A DNA stretch of 45,447 nucleotides from a virus: positions 1 through 45,447 of IMG/VR virus record IMGVR_UViG_3300020473_000050, one strand, 5' to 3'. Positions 7,931 through 16,600 of the stretch are shown piece after piece. The stretch's first letter is position 1; each line of letters opens with the position of its first letter. The notes under the pieces were generated by a model. That model was given only the letters and a program-made list of their open reading frames with translations. It was not told where the DNA came from and did no database searches. The translations under genes were made by a program, and so were the position numbers.

Positions 7931-8956
7931 CTATTTTCGATTAGGGTTGTTAAACGATATAAGTTTCTTACCGTTATCTTTTGTTTCAAGCTCCACATCA
8001 AACCCTAAGAGGCTAAATGCGGTAGCGATGACGCTGACGTTATCAGCATGGTGTAAGGTAGACCCACGTACGGTTAGCACGCCGGTTTGTTCTTTTATCA
8101 GATCGATTTGTGTTGAAAACGTGTCATTTATAGACCGTGGTATATGCGGTGTGATCAATCGACTAATATCCATATAGGTATCGTATCTCATCGCAGTACG
8201 CGTTAACGTCAACAAGATCTGCATCGCCGTTAAATTAACTACGCGTGTTTTAGGACTTCTAACAGCATCCATGTACTCTTGGTTAGTCACTGCATCTCTT
8301 AGTAAAGACGTAAAGTTAAGTACGTCTAATGTTTTACCACCAGTAATCACATTGTTTGCAATTTTAAGTTCAGGTGATAAGTGAACACCATCTATCACTA
8401 TCCTGGTACCAAACATATTCTCAACGGTAGCAACAGGTTCCTCAACAACCTCATCATTACCTACAAGATCTACTGTTACCGTGGCATCACCGTAGAAGTA
8501 GAGTTTATCAACACGTTTGATAATAGGTATCCCGGCTAAGTTAAGCACCATCAGGATACTGTTAAACGTATCAGGTTCATCTACCACGGCTTTTCGTAAT
8601 AGCTCAATTCCATAATCTTCAATTGACCCATTAAACCAACCTTTAACAAGTATAAAGATTTCTTTATTTTTAATACCCGTATAGGTAGGAAGTAGCTGAT
8701 GGTACGTTGTGTTTTTATAAGCCAAACGTTCTAATAAACTAAACGCAAGGTCTACCATGATTTGGTCTTCAAACCGATCTTTTAATCTAGCGTGTTTCTC
8801 AATATCGTGTTGAAGTTGAAATGCGTATTTGACAAAGCCATCAGCAGGCGGATTATCATCAAGTAGAAACTCTACCATCCGATCGTAACCATTTAACATA
8901 ACGGATAACAACTGTGTCGGTAACGGGTTTTTAAATTTAGGTTTATCGTACGTCAT
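7931..8956 (-). CDS. Unknown phage protein (341 aa), paralog of the 371-aa neighbour
   Basis: Unrecognised protein starting MTYDKPKFKNPLPTQLLSVM with a clear AAAGGA ribosome-binding site. The middle (GWFNGSIEDYGIELLRKAVV, then VLNLAGIP and KLYFYGDA) and the C-terminal SLLGFDVE segment match the same places in the adjacent 371-aa protein, so the pair are probably duplicates. The region 190-290 is mostly helical in appearance. A hairpin terminator precedes it, overlapping the end of the 176-aa gene, so this pair may form its own transcription unit. Confidence 0.8.
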   Translation of the reverse strand: MTYDKPKFKNPLPTQLLSVMLNGYDRMVEFLLDDNPPADGFVKYAFQLQHDIEKHARLKDRFEDQIMVDLAFSLLERLAYKNTTYHQLLPTYTGIKNKEIFILVKGWFNGSIEDYGIELLRKAVVDEPDTFNSILMVLNLAGIPIIKRVDKLYFYGDATVTVDLVGNDEVVEEPVATVENMFGTRIVIDGVHLSPELKIANNVITGGKTLDVLNFTSLLRDAVTNQEYMDAVRSPKTRVVNLTAMQILLTLTRTAMRYDTYMDISRLITPHIPRSINDTFSTQIDLIKEQTGVLTVRGSTLHHADNVSVIATAFSLLGFDVELETKDNGKKLISFNNPNRK

Positions 8957-8981
8957 GGGGTATTCCTTTAAGGGCAGGATG

Positions 8982-9018
8982 ACGGCATAGTTGGAAGAGG
9001 CCTATGCCCCTTCCAACT
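8982..9018 (-). terminator. Hairpin followed by TATGCCGT, end of the 176-aa gene
   Basis: On the minus strand AGTTGGAAG and CTTCCAACT form a 9-bp stem that includes the last codons of the 176-aa gene, followed at once by TATGCCGT. The same trailing motif follows several other 3'-end hairpins in this window. Confidence 0.6.
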
Positions 9019-9532
9019 TATATAGCGTCATTTGATTATTTTCAAGATGATATTCATAAGCCATGCGTTTCATCACATAGGTAAGAATATCAACAGTAAG
9101 TTCAGCATGGTCATTGGCTATACTTAACGTGGAAACGTGGATATTAGAATTAAATATACTATTATCGTGATTGACCGTATCGTACAGATTGACTGCAATG
9201 GTGTTGCGCTTTAGTTCTTTAATTGAAACAGTACGCTTGATGATTAGTTTGGTATTGTGATTACCAATGCCTTTATTTCGACAATACTTAAGTAGCCAGA
9301 ACAACATTACACATTTACCATTGATGTAGTGCGGCACGCCTTGTTGCGTATCATAACTAGTCATGGTAGCGGTAGCTTCAGTATATAACGTTTCAATTAT
9401 ATACTCAGCAATACTTGGCTGATTAGGTCCCCAGATGGTTACTTTTTTAACTAAGTCAGCGAATACCTCTTTAAAACGTTTCTCTTCATCGTTTAACGTT
9501 GCTGGCATCATATAACGGCTCGATGTTAGCAT
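9002..9532 (-). CDS. Phage protein of unknown function (176 aa)
   Basis: Unrecognised. Start ATG at 9532 follows GAAAGGAAA. The sequence has an N-terminal half rich in charged and aromatic residues (RFKEVFADLVKKVTIWGPNQ) and a C-terminal half of alternating hydrophobic residues, consistent with a small alpha/beta protein. No membrane segment, cysteine pairs or catalytic motif is visible. Its stop lies inside a terminator-like hairpin. Confidence 0.75.
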   Translation of the reverse strand: MLTSSRYMMPATLNDEEKRFKEVFADLVKKVTIWGPNQPSIAEYIIETLYTEATATMTSYDTQQGVPHYINGKCVMLFWLLKYCRNKGIGNHNTKLIIKRTVSIKELKRNTIAVNLYDTVNHDNSIFNSNIHVSTLSIANDHAELTVDILTYVMKRMAYEYHLENNQMTLYKLEGA

Positions 9533-9556
9533 AGCGCGTGTTTCCTTTCTAATTAT

Positions 9557-9859
9557 CTATGTTGCTGTAAATATCACACGACCTTTTGTGGTCTTAATCA
9601 TTCCACTGTACCAGCCAAACTGATCAAAACCACATGGGGTTATCTCATAGCCCCATTGTTTAAATAGTGCAATTATCTCTTTACGAGGTTTTCCAGTAAA
9701 CCCTGTAATGTGTTTTCTAGCAGACGAGATAAGCGCAGGGTATTTACTACCCACCACATCTTCATCCAGATAAGCGCTAGGGCGAATGCTAGGATCAGCT
9801 TCTAACGCTTCAAGTTGTTTTTTAAGCTCAGTATAATGATGCACTTGACCACTACACAT
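9557..9859 (-). CDS. Small unknown phage protein (100 aa), one of a tandem paralog pair
   Basis: Start ATG at 9859 with AGGAT upstream. The C-terminal half (YPALISS..., then FGWYSGMIKTTKGRVIF) matches the neighbouring 99-aa protein (YPMIHSL..., FGWVTGCVHTAKGIVVF), so the two genes are tandem duplicates. The shared pattern FGW..G...T.KG.V.F near the C-terminus may define a small domain. Function unknown; there are no membrane or secretion signals. Confidence 0.75.
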   Translation of the reverse strand: MCSGQVHHYTELKKQLEALEADPSIRPSAYLDEDVVGSKYPALISSARKHITGFTGKPRKEIIALFKQWGYEITPCGFDQFGWYSGMIKTTKGRVIFTAT

Positions 9860-9875
9860 TATTGATATCCTTTAG

Positions 9876-10175
9876 TTAAAAGACAACGATGCCTTTTGCC
9901 GTGTGTACGCAGCCGGTTACCCAGCCAAACCCATCAGTCTCACCAGGCCCTACTTTAATTCCATTATTTTCAAAGTGAATAATAGCAGTATAGTTAGGGT
10001 TGCCACGTTCTGTGATGAATACATTTTCAATGAGAGAATGTATCATCGGATAGTGACGATGCACAAGATCGTTATTAAGATACTCCACTTTATCAAAACG
10101 GTCATCTTCACCTAATGCTTTAATTTGATTTAGAAGGTCATTGAGCATGGTGTTGTAATCTGTTCTCACATCCAT
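9876..10175 (-). CDS. Small unknown phage protein (99 aa), one of a tandem paralog pair
   Basis: Start ATG at 10175 with AGGATT upstream. It is homologous to the 100-aa protein encoded next downstream, sharing the LNNDLVHRHYP / LDEDVVGSKYP segment and the terminal FGW..G...T.KG.V.F pattern. A terminator-like hairpin (10246-10280) lies just upstream, so the pair probably starts from its own promoter in the 110-bp gap 10176-10285. Function unknown. Confidence 0.75.
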   Translation of the reverse strand: MDVRTDYNTMLNDLLNQIKALGEDDRFDKVEYLNNDLVHRHYPMIHSLIENVFITERGNPNYTAIIHFENNGIKVGPGETDGFGWVTGCVHTAKGIVVF

Positions 10176-10245
10176 TAAAATTAATCCTATTTATAAGTTC
10201 ATAAAGGGCTATCGTAGGGATAATATAGGTTTAAAGATCATTAGC

Positions 10246-10280
10246 ACGGCATAAGTAGGATGGAGTCTACCCCATCCTAC
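10246..10280 (-). terminator. Hairpin followed by TTATGCCGT, after the 83-aa gene
   Basis: On the minus strand GTAGGATGG and CCATCCTAC form a 9-bp stem with an 8-nt loop, followed directly by TTATGCCGT. It is placed 5 nt past the stop codon at 10286. There is no long T run. Confidence 0.65.
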
Positions 10281-10285
10281 TTTAC

Positions 10286-10537
10286 TTAAGCGCTAACAAC
10301 GCTAAACTTCCAACCAGCCATTTGATCATCGCGGTGGTCGCAGTCAGGGTCGTTAATAGAAACGTTACATGCGCGGTCAGTTTCAATCTTACCACTGGGG
10401 TGAATCCACGTAGTAGCAGTGTCTTGCGTCAGTCCTTTTTTCACCAAGGCTCCACACTCGCAGGTGTAGATAGCGATCTTTGGCATATGAGGACCTGAAG
10501 CGAGCGACATGTTACTATGACATGCTATGCATTTCAT
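10286..10537 (-). CDS. Small zinc-ribbon-like protein (83 aa)
   Basis: The protein begins MKCIACHSNMS and has a second cysteine pair in TCECGALVKKG. A CxxC and a CxC knuckle about 20 residues apart suggest one zinc ribbon. Further cysteines occur at DRACN and DPDCDH. Such small proteins are common in jumbo phages and may bind nucleic acid or a polymerase, but no partner can be named. The start is preceded by GGAATGTAACCG, a 16-bp context (with the start) identical to the one before the RNase H gene at 31852. It lies directly downstream of the RNAP beta' fragment gene. Confidence 0.75.
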   Translation of the reverse strand: MKCIACHSNMSLASGPHMPKIAIYTCECGALVKKGLTQDTATTWIHPSGKIETDRACNVSINDPDCDHRDDQMAGWKFSVVSA

Positions 10538-10600
10538 CGGTTACATTCCTCGGTTAATAGGGTTTAGAGACTCATGTAATAGGTATACAGCTGTAAAACC

Positions 10601-10765
10601 TTAAGCACGGGTAAGGTTAAACAATGCCCAATCAATGAGATCCGTACTTGCTTGCTGTAAACCTCCACGTGGGTCTAAATAGGCGTCTTTACTATTCAGA
10701 TAGCGTTCAATATCATCCACCGCTTTACTATACAAATAGTTAACAGAGATCATATCACCGTCATA
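10601..10765 (-). CDS. Virion RNA polymerase beta' N-terminal fragment, exon 2
   Basis: This short exon has no start codon. It begins TATGACGGTGATATG, translating YDGDMISVNYLY, and ends after 54 codons with TAA. Joined to exon 1 (which ends LAGLGGD) it restores GGDYDGDM, the phage version of the universal NADFDGDQ motif whose three aspartates hold the catalytic Mg ion. The C-terminus after the motif (QQASTDLIDWALFNLTRA) marks the end of the beta' N-terminal polypeptide, as expected in phiKZ-like phages where beta' is made in two pieces. The spliced protein has 539 residues. Confidence 0.9.
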   Translation of the reverse strand, partial: YDGDMISVNYLYSKAVDDIERYLNSKDAYLDPRGGLQQASTDLIDWALFNLTRA

Positions 10766-11117
10766 CGTTACCTTCCATCAATATCGTTACTATTGATGCG
10801 CGTCATTACACGCAGCTAGGGCTTTCACCCGTACTAATTGCACACCGTGTCCATTCACGGTTAGACGAGACCATATCATCACCCTCCGTATTGGATAGGG
10901 TGGTTTCCATTTCCCCACCACTTGGCAGGTACAGGGTGGTGAACCCTTGGTCGTTGAACGTTCTTCCGCTAGGGAAGCTTCGATGCGGATCACCCAATCC
11001 CACACTCTTTTACCATACCCGCGATCATTACTCGCGGCCCCTAGCGCATTGCTACGCTAGGTTGGTGTTGTGGGCTCTAAGGGACTCCCCGTCAGTTAGA
11101 AAACGCTCAGTAACGGA

Positions 11118-12005
11118 TTACGCCGTTACCGGACTGTATTTAACATATGGTTTAACCGAACCTCCACCGCCTACAACGTAGAGCGGCTCAACAAAATCAC
11201 CATCATTCAAATTCTTTATCTGAAATCCATCTCTCACGTATTCTTCACCACGCGCTATTCTATTTGAAACTGTTGTCTCGGTCACGCCAAGAAAACGTCC
11301 TGCGGCACTGTAGCTTTCAAATATAAATAAACGATCATCTATTACTCGACGCATTAGAACCTCAATGTTCTGGGTTCTTAATCCCGACCGGACAGCGTGA
11401 GAATTATTCTCAGTACGCGTACACCATTCCAAGTTATCTAGAAAATCATCACCGGGAACACCATTTAGATGATTTACATCTAAACTTCTAACAGTGGCTG
11501 GATATTCTTTAAACGCCATCAACATTACACGATGTCTTAACTGATTCTGTGTTTTTCGTACATCAGATGTCATTCGATACGTGTAATAACCAGTAACCGC
11601 CCTAGATGCTTTAATAAAGACCCCGTCAGAGATCTTGTAAAGTATGCCTTGACGATTGATGACGTAGTTAGAGAACTTAGGTATAAGGTAGAAACCTGGA
11701 TATGTAATAGATTCAACAGGACCGTTCCTAAAACTCGGAATTAACGTTTCGGGTTTGATATCGCTAACATCTAAAGCCAGCGCTTGTATTCTATCCCAAT
11801 ATACAGGTGCGTGTTTGAGTTCGTGAAAGACTAAGACTATAACGTCTTTAATATCTTTAAGTTTGAAATTAAATGTAGAATTAATTACCGATAGTGTTGT
11901 TTTAGCACCATCTAATTCAAGCAAGCCAGTTCGACTTACGGTGACTCGCTCTTCCGTAAAGGGAAGGAAGTCCTGGTTAAGTGTATTCTTTACTATGTCG
12001 AGCAT
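11118..12005 (-). CDS. Intron-encoded HNH homing endonuclease (295 aa)
   Basis: The first 95 residues are of unknown origin. Residues about 100-140 resemble the NUMOD4/N-terminal part of phage HNH enzymes. Residues about 157-205 form the HNH_3 type nuclease core, with HRVMLMAFKEYP, LDVNHLNGVPGDDFLDNLEW and CTRTENNSHAVRSG; His179, Asn191 and Asn200/201 are likely active-site or structural residues. Residues about 230-264 (SYSAAGRFLGVTETTVSNRI) are a NUMOD1 helix-turn-helix used for DNA recognition. The enzyme should cut the intronless DxDGD codons of related RNAP genes, promoting intron spread. The start has AGGAG upstream, and that site is enclosed in a hairpin. Confidence 0.93.
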   Translation of the reverse strand: MLDIVKNTLNQDFLPFTEERVTVSRTGLLELDGAKTTLSVINSTFNFKLKDIKDVIVLVFHELKHAPVYWDRIQALALDVSDIKPETLIPSFRNGPVESITYPGFYLIPKFSNYVINRQGILYKISDGVFIKASRAVTGYYTYRMTSDVRKTQNQLRHRVMLMAFKEYPATVRSLDVNHLNGVPGDDFLDNLEWCTRTENNSHAVRSGLRTQNIEVLMRRVIDDRLFIFESYSAAGRFLGVTETTVSNRIARGEEYVRDGFQIKNLNDGDFVEPLYVVGGGGSVKPYVKYSPVTA

Positions 12006-12012
12006 CGCTATC

Positions 12013-12028
12013 TCCTATTATCATAGGA
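12013..12028 (-). promoter_or_regulatory. Hairpin covering the HNH endonuclease ribosome-binding site
   Basis: TCCTAT and ATAGGA form a perfect 6-bp stem with a GATA loop. The 3' arm overlaps the AGGAG placed about 7 nt before the endonuclease ATG, so the fold should reduce its translation. A similar arrangement occurs in the beta-gene intron. Confidence 0.5.
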
Positions 12029-12064
12029 TTAGGATGTTCTTTGACGTAGATATGTTAAAAGTTA

Positions 12065-13519
12065 ATCACCGCCTAGACCAGCTAGTCGAGAACCATGAAC
12101 CATAGCACTGTCCATGTAGCTATCGCTGTGATCGGTGTTAGGCATCTCTTTAGCTAACAGCTTATCTTCATCACGTTCCCATACATCATTTAACACATGA
12201 CGCACAAGACCGGTGGTGGTCGTTCTTAAATATACTCTGCTGTAATACGTAGAGCCAATGCCCGTTACAGGGTAACGGGTAACAACACATTTGACTTTAT
12301 CAAAACGTTCATAGCAATTAAGATAGAGTAATTCAGCCCAGGTAATTGGTCTGACATCTTCTATCTTTCTATCGTCTGGCAACTGAGTAATATCGTTAAA
12401 GACTTTAACTTCAGTCCCGTTGTCGTAGATTAATCCGATGTAATGATCGTCTATACTCGCATAACGGTTTCTAAAGAATCGATCTTGGAACTGGTTAATT
12501 AACTGCTCAAGACCTTCACTACTTACCATCTTATCAATAGTAGCAGGTTTAACATCTACCGTGACAAGTTTCAACGTCTTAGGATCAATCAGCCTGACAC
12601 CACTGTCGCTCTGGCTGAATACCTGACCAATCAACCCTTGGCGGATGCAATACATAGAGAGAGGTAAACACCCTTTCAATGTTTGAAACAAACCTACCAT
12701 GGTGTCGTGAACATCCGGCATCTTAGGATCATCGCTAGATACAGCAGATGTGGTCATAGCCGAAATAACGTTACGTGTTCCGTTGAAGATCTTACGACGG
12801 CCCCATTTACTTTGGATGAAACCACGCTTACCTTCAATCATTGTACGCAGCGTTTCGTAGATCTGGTTAAAGGCAACTTGCATACTCCAGCGTACGGAGT
12901 TAAACAGCTCCCCTTCTAAATTACCTTGCGTAACGCTGATGGTCTTAGCGATACTTAACACACGTCGATAGAGATCGTTAATCTCATCTTCTTTAACGCG
13001 CCCACCGTCACTGTTTTCTAAATCACGTAAACCTGCAGGAATAACAATCAAATGTTTAACGGTAGCTTTATCTTGATATTTCTCAATCAAGTCTATTTTT
13101 AAATCACGCTTTTTAGAACGGTTACGCTTTAATGCTAGTGACTTAAAATGTGACATAAAGAATGCATAACCCGTTTTACCATCCTGTGCGTTAGAGGCTT
13201 CAAAATCACTGGTCTTTTCATTAAAGACAGCATATGTCTTACCGCTTAAGATGTTCTTATAAAGCGCACGCATGGTCGTTAACGTTTTAAAGATAACCGG
13301 ATGAAGTACCGGTACTTTCATGTCAATAAAAGCAAACTGATTATCTCTTGCCGCTTCACCCATGCGTCCGAAAATCTCTGTAGAGTAAAGTCCCTCAGGG
13401 TGAAAGTTAAGGTGGTCTTGACGTTCGTATATGTCAAGCGAACGTATTTCCGGCAATGAGCGTGTAAAGCTTACGCTGGATAATAAATCAATATTAAAGG
13501 GAAGTTTGTCGACTGACAC
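12065..13519 (-). CDS. Virion RNA polymerase beta' N-terminal fragment, exon 1
   Basis: 485 codons from GTG (AAGGAGG about 7 nt upstream) to the GAT at the splice site. RpoC landmarks are visible: HPEGLYSTEIFGRMGE (clamp entry, compare GLFCARIFGP), RGFIQSKWGRRKIFNGTRNV (compare [20 protein letters not shown]) and TRYPVTGIGSTYYSRV (compare NRAPTLHRLGIQAFEP). The last residue, Asp485, is the first aspartate of the catalytic triad; the other two (Asp487 and Asp489) come from exon 2. Gene order next to a gp181 homolog points to phiKZ gp180, the virion beta' N-terminal part. It is divergent from the gp181-like gene with 91 bp between them. Confidence 0.93.
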
Positions 13520-13610
13520 GGATGACCTCCTTAGGGGGTGGTAAGTCGTTAAATCTATGATACGTCACTATATAACATAGACTTTTATTTTATTACACTA
13601 GGGGTAGGCT
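13520..13610. promoter_or_regulatory. Divergent intergenic region between RNAP beta' and the gp181-like gene
   Basis: These 91 bp separate two diverging virion genes and must hold promoters for both. AT-rich DNA (about 13560-13595) carries TATG on each strand (plus near 13556; minus near 13580). TATG is the core reported for phiKZ late promoters, but it is too short a motif to be decisive. Both genes have good ribosome-binding sites at the edges of the region. Confidence 0.4.
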
Positions 13611-16600
13611 ATGGCCGATGATATTAAATTCAATGATGACCTAGATAATGATCTAGGTGGCGATATGATGGACTTTGATTTTGAAGCCCAGAATGATGAT
13701 CGCAGCCCCGCCACTATATTTGCTAAAAGCGCACTTAGTGGTGTTAAAACCACCATGAGTGATCCAGGTTTTATCGGCGATGTCGTTAAAGACGCTTTGC
13801 CTAAAGGTTATCGTTCTGCCCTAGATGTAGCCGATAATTTAACAGGTGAAATTCGCACAGTTTATAGTGAATCTGCACAAGCCCTCAAACCATCTATCGA
13901 CGAATTCAAAAGAAATGCACAACAGCATCTTCCTAAGATTAAGAAAATACTACCTGATAGTCTAGGTAGTCGTGTCGAAAAGATGCTTGAAGTTAAGCGC
14001 GAAGCAACTAGCGAAGCGCCTACAAAACAGGAAGTTGAGACTGCTCAAATCAATAGCGATCTTGACCGTATGTTTCAGGCACAGGCAGCTAGCGTAGAAG
14101 TACAGCGTGAACAACAGACGCAGGATATTCTTCAAAATACAATTTCTGAAGAACGCCAAGATGCTCGCCATACTGCTAACATGACCGCTAGCGAGCGGAT
14201 GATCAATGCATTTAATCGATTAGTTAGTTATCAGGATAATATCACCTCGCAATTTCAACGTCGTTTATTAGAACTCAATTATCGACAGTTCTTTGCACAA
14301 CGTGACTTAGTAGATATATCGCGGGCTGGTTTTACTGATATAGTTAATGCTTTAGGTGCTATTATTAAAAACACAGCACTGCCTGATGAAGCTAAAGTTA
14401 ATCTGTCTGAAACTTACGCCGATGAAGCACGTTCGCGTCTTGCCGGTCAGGCCTTGGATCATGTTGGATCACGCATCGCTGGGATTAGTCAGCGTGTTAA
14501 AAGTACGCTGGGTCAGAAAGTTAAACAACACGTTGATAACTTTAAGGAAGGGTTTAACCAAGGCTCTACCTTATTGGCAACAGCATCCTCTATGGAAGGG
14601 CTTGATGGTTTTGGCCCTAAACAAACAGGCGGGCAGAAAGCCGCTGATCTTGCTGGCGGTATGATAGGAGACGGTATAGCAAATCGCATCGGTGCCAAAG
14701 TTAGTGATCTTGCGGGTCGTGCTATTGGTCGTAGCAATAAAGCAACCACAATATCTAATAAGCTTCAGTTTAATGCGGATAACCTACCTGAGATACTCAA
14801 CCGCTATGCGTCTTCTCAGACTGACGCTTTAGGTGTTCGTGGAGACATAGAGATCTTCTTAAAGGATGTTATAGGTGGCTTTCGTGGTACTGATGGTGAT
14901 GTATTACATAACCTTAAACAGGAAGCACTAACAGCAACCAGCTTTGACATCATGACACGTCGTTCAATCGTCGAGATTATCCCTGGCTACCTTTCTCGCA
15001 TGCTTCAGCAACTAGAGATCTTTAACAGTCAAGATCCTAATGTTGAACGTATGGAGTATAGCGTTGAGGGTGAAGATTTTGTCCGTGCATCTGAAAATGC
15101 CGATAGAATCAGAGAAGCTGTGTTCTCATCAGCGGATAGAAAACGGTTAAGTGGTAATACCGTCGACGTTATCAACAGCATTGATCCGGATAATAAGCTT
15201 AGTGCAGAAGCACGAGAAGTCTTTGCTATTCAGATTCTTACTGACCTTAGAAACGGTAAAGGTTTCTTTCCAGAACGCTATTATCAACCATCTACCTTTA
15301 CTATGGTAGATAACGATGATGCAGTGGAAGAAATTCAATCGTTTGTTAAAGATCGCTACACTATTAACGCAGAAGGTAAGGTGGGTAATGTTGTTACTGC
15401 TAGTCAGAATGCTCTGCGTGATAACCAAGCAGTTAAGAGACTTCAAAACTACCTGCCTAATTTACAGAAGAGTATCAACCAAGCTGTTTCAGTAGGGGAT
15501 AAAGACGCGTTACGTGAATCAGGACTTATCAATAAAGCGGAAGATGGTATTACTGACCAAGTCGACAGCGAAGCGTTATGGTCGATGATCCAAGGTGATA
15601 TTTCAAACACTATTGATGGTAGAGAAATCACCACTTCCACCTATGATTCAAAAGACACCACTCAAATCCAAGAGACGTTGAATGAATCAATCAGTAACTT
15701 ATCAGGTGATGAGCAGAAGCGTGTTCGCGAAGCGGTAGCTGAGTTTACTCGCGATGTGGATGTTAATGACCAGTCTACACCTACCATGGACGTATGGACT
15801 GCTATTCACAACACCTTAATACAAGGCAATGGTTTAACAACATCACTTATTGCACGTATCGATACATGGATGAATCGTGATACAACGCTGGAAGAAGAAT
15901 CAACCTCGCAGGACGTTGACCCGTATATCCCATACCTTACTGCTATCCAAGAGCGTACCGTTACCTCAGATGACACGTTAACAGACATTAAACTGATAAT
16001 GAGTCAGATGTATGAGAAAATTGGCACACTAGGTTCGGGAGATGGTAGTCAGACTCCACGTGGTAAGATGGGACTAGGTGGTATTTTAGGTAAAGGTTTA
16101 GATGTTGGTAAATCAGCCGTTAGCGGTGCAGCATCTGGACTTAAGTCATACTACTCTGGGATGTTTAACATAGGCGGCAGCGCGCTAGGTATGGCTAAGG
16201 ATACCGTGCTGGGTGGTGCTAAGTTTATTAAAGGTAAACTAGGTGACTTACCTGGAGATTTATACGTAGCTGGCCAGCAGATACCAACGTTGTTAGGTGA
16301 GCGTCTACGTAAAGGTAAATACATTGATGAAGCAACCGGTAAGGTTATTCAAAGCGCTAAAGACATCACGGGTGCCGTTAGGGATATCGATACTGGTGAG
16401 ATTGTATTATCGGTAGAGGACTACGCTAAAGGTCTATTTAATAGAGATGGTGTAAGTAAGCTAGCTGATGGTGCAATGTCAGTCTTAAAAGCCCCAGTTG
16501 AATTTATCCAAAGTTATTATAAAGGATTGTTCGGCATAGGTGAGTACGCGCTTAAAGGTGTAGGTAATGTAAAAGATACAGTTGAAAACATATTAAACCG

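Larger units (their letters stand above)
10766..12064 (-). mobile_element. Group I intron (1299 bp) inside the RNAP beta' catalytic motif, with HNH endonuclease ORF
   Basis: The 5' junction is GGCGGTGAT|TAACTTTT and the 3' junction GGTAACG|TATGACGG. Exon T before the cut and a terminal G fit group I rules, and removal restores the frame. Conserved core elements on the minus strand are TCTAACTGACGGGGA (plus 11086-11100, P3/P4 side), GTTCAACGACCAAGGG (plus 10944-10959, the R element) and GATGATATGGTCTCG (plus 10866-10880, the S element). ACCA and TGGT pair as P7. The endonuclease ORF fills the 5' two thirds. Confidence 0.9.

Noticed and set aside
10790-11181. Small open frames on both strands near 10.8-11.2 kb
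   Set aside because: They overlap the ribozyme core (P3-P7 elements) of the beta' intron and lack ribosome-binding sites.
12062-13519. The 485-aa frame as a complete gene ending at GGD
   Set aside because: It ends in the middle of the catalytic motif, which is completed by 10765-10601 after removal of a group I intron.
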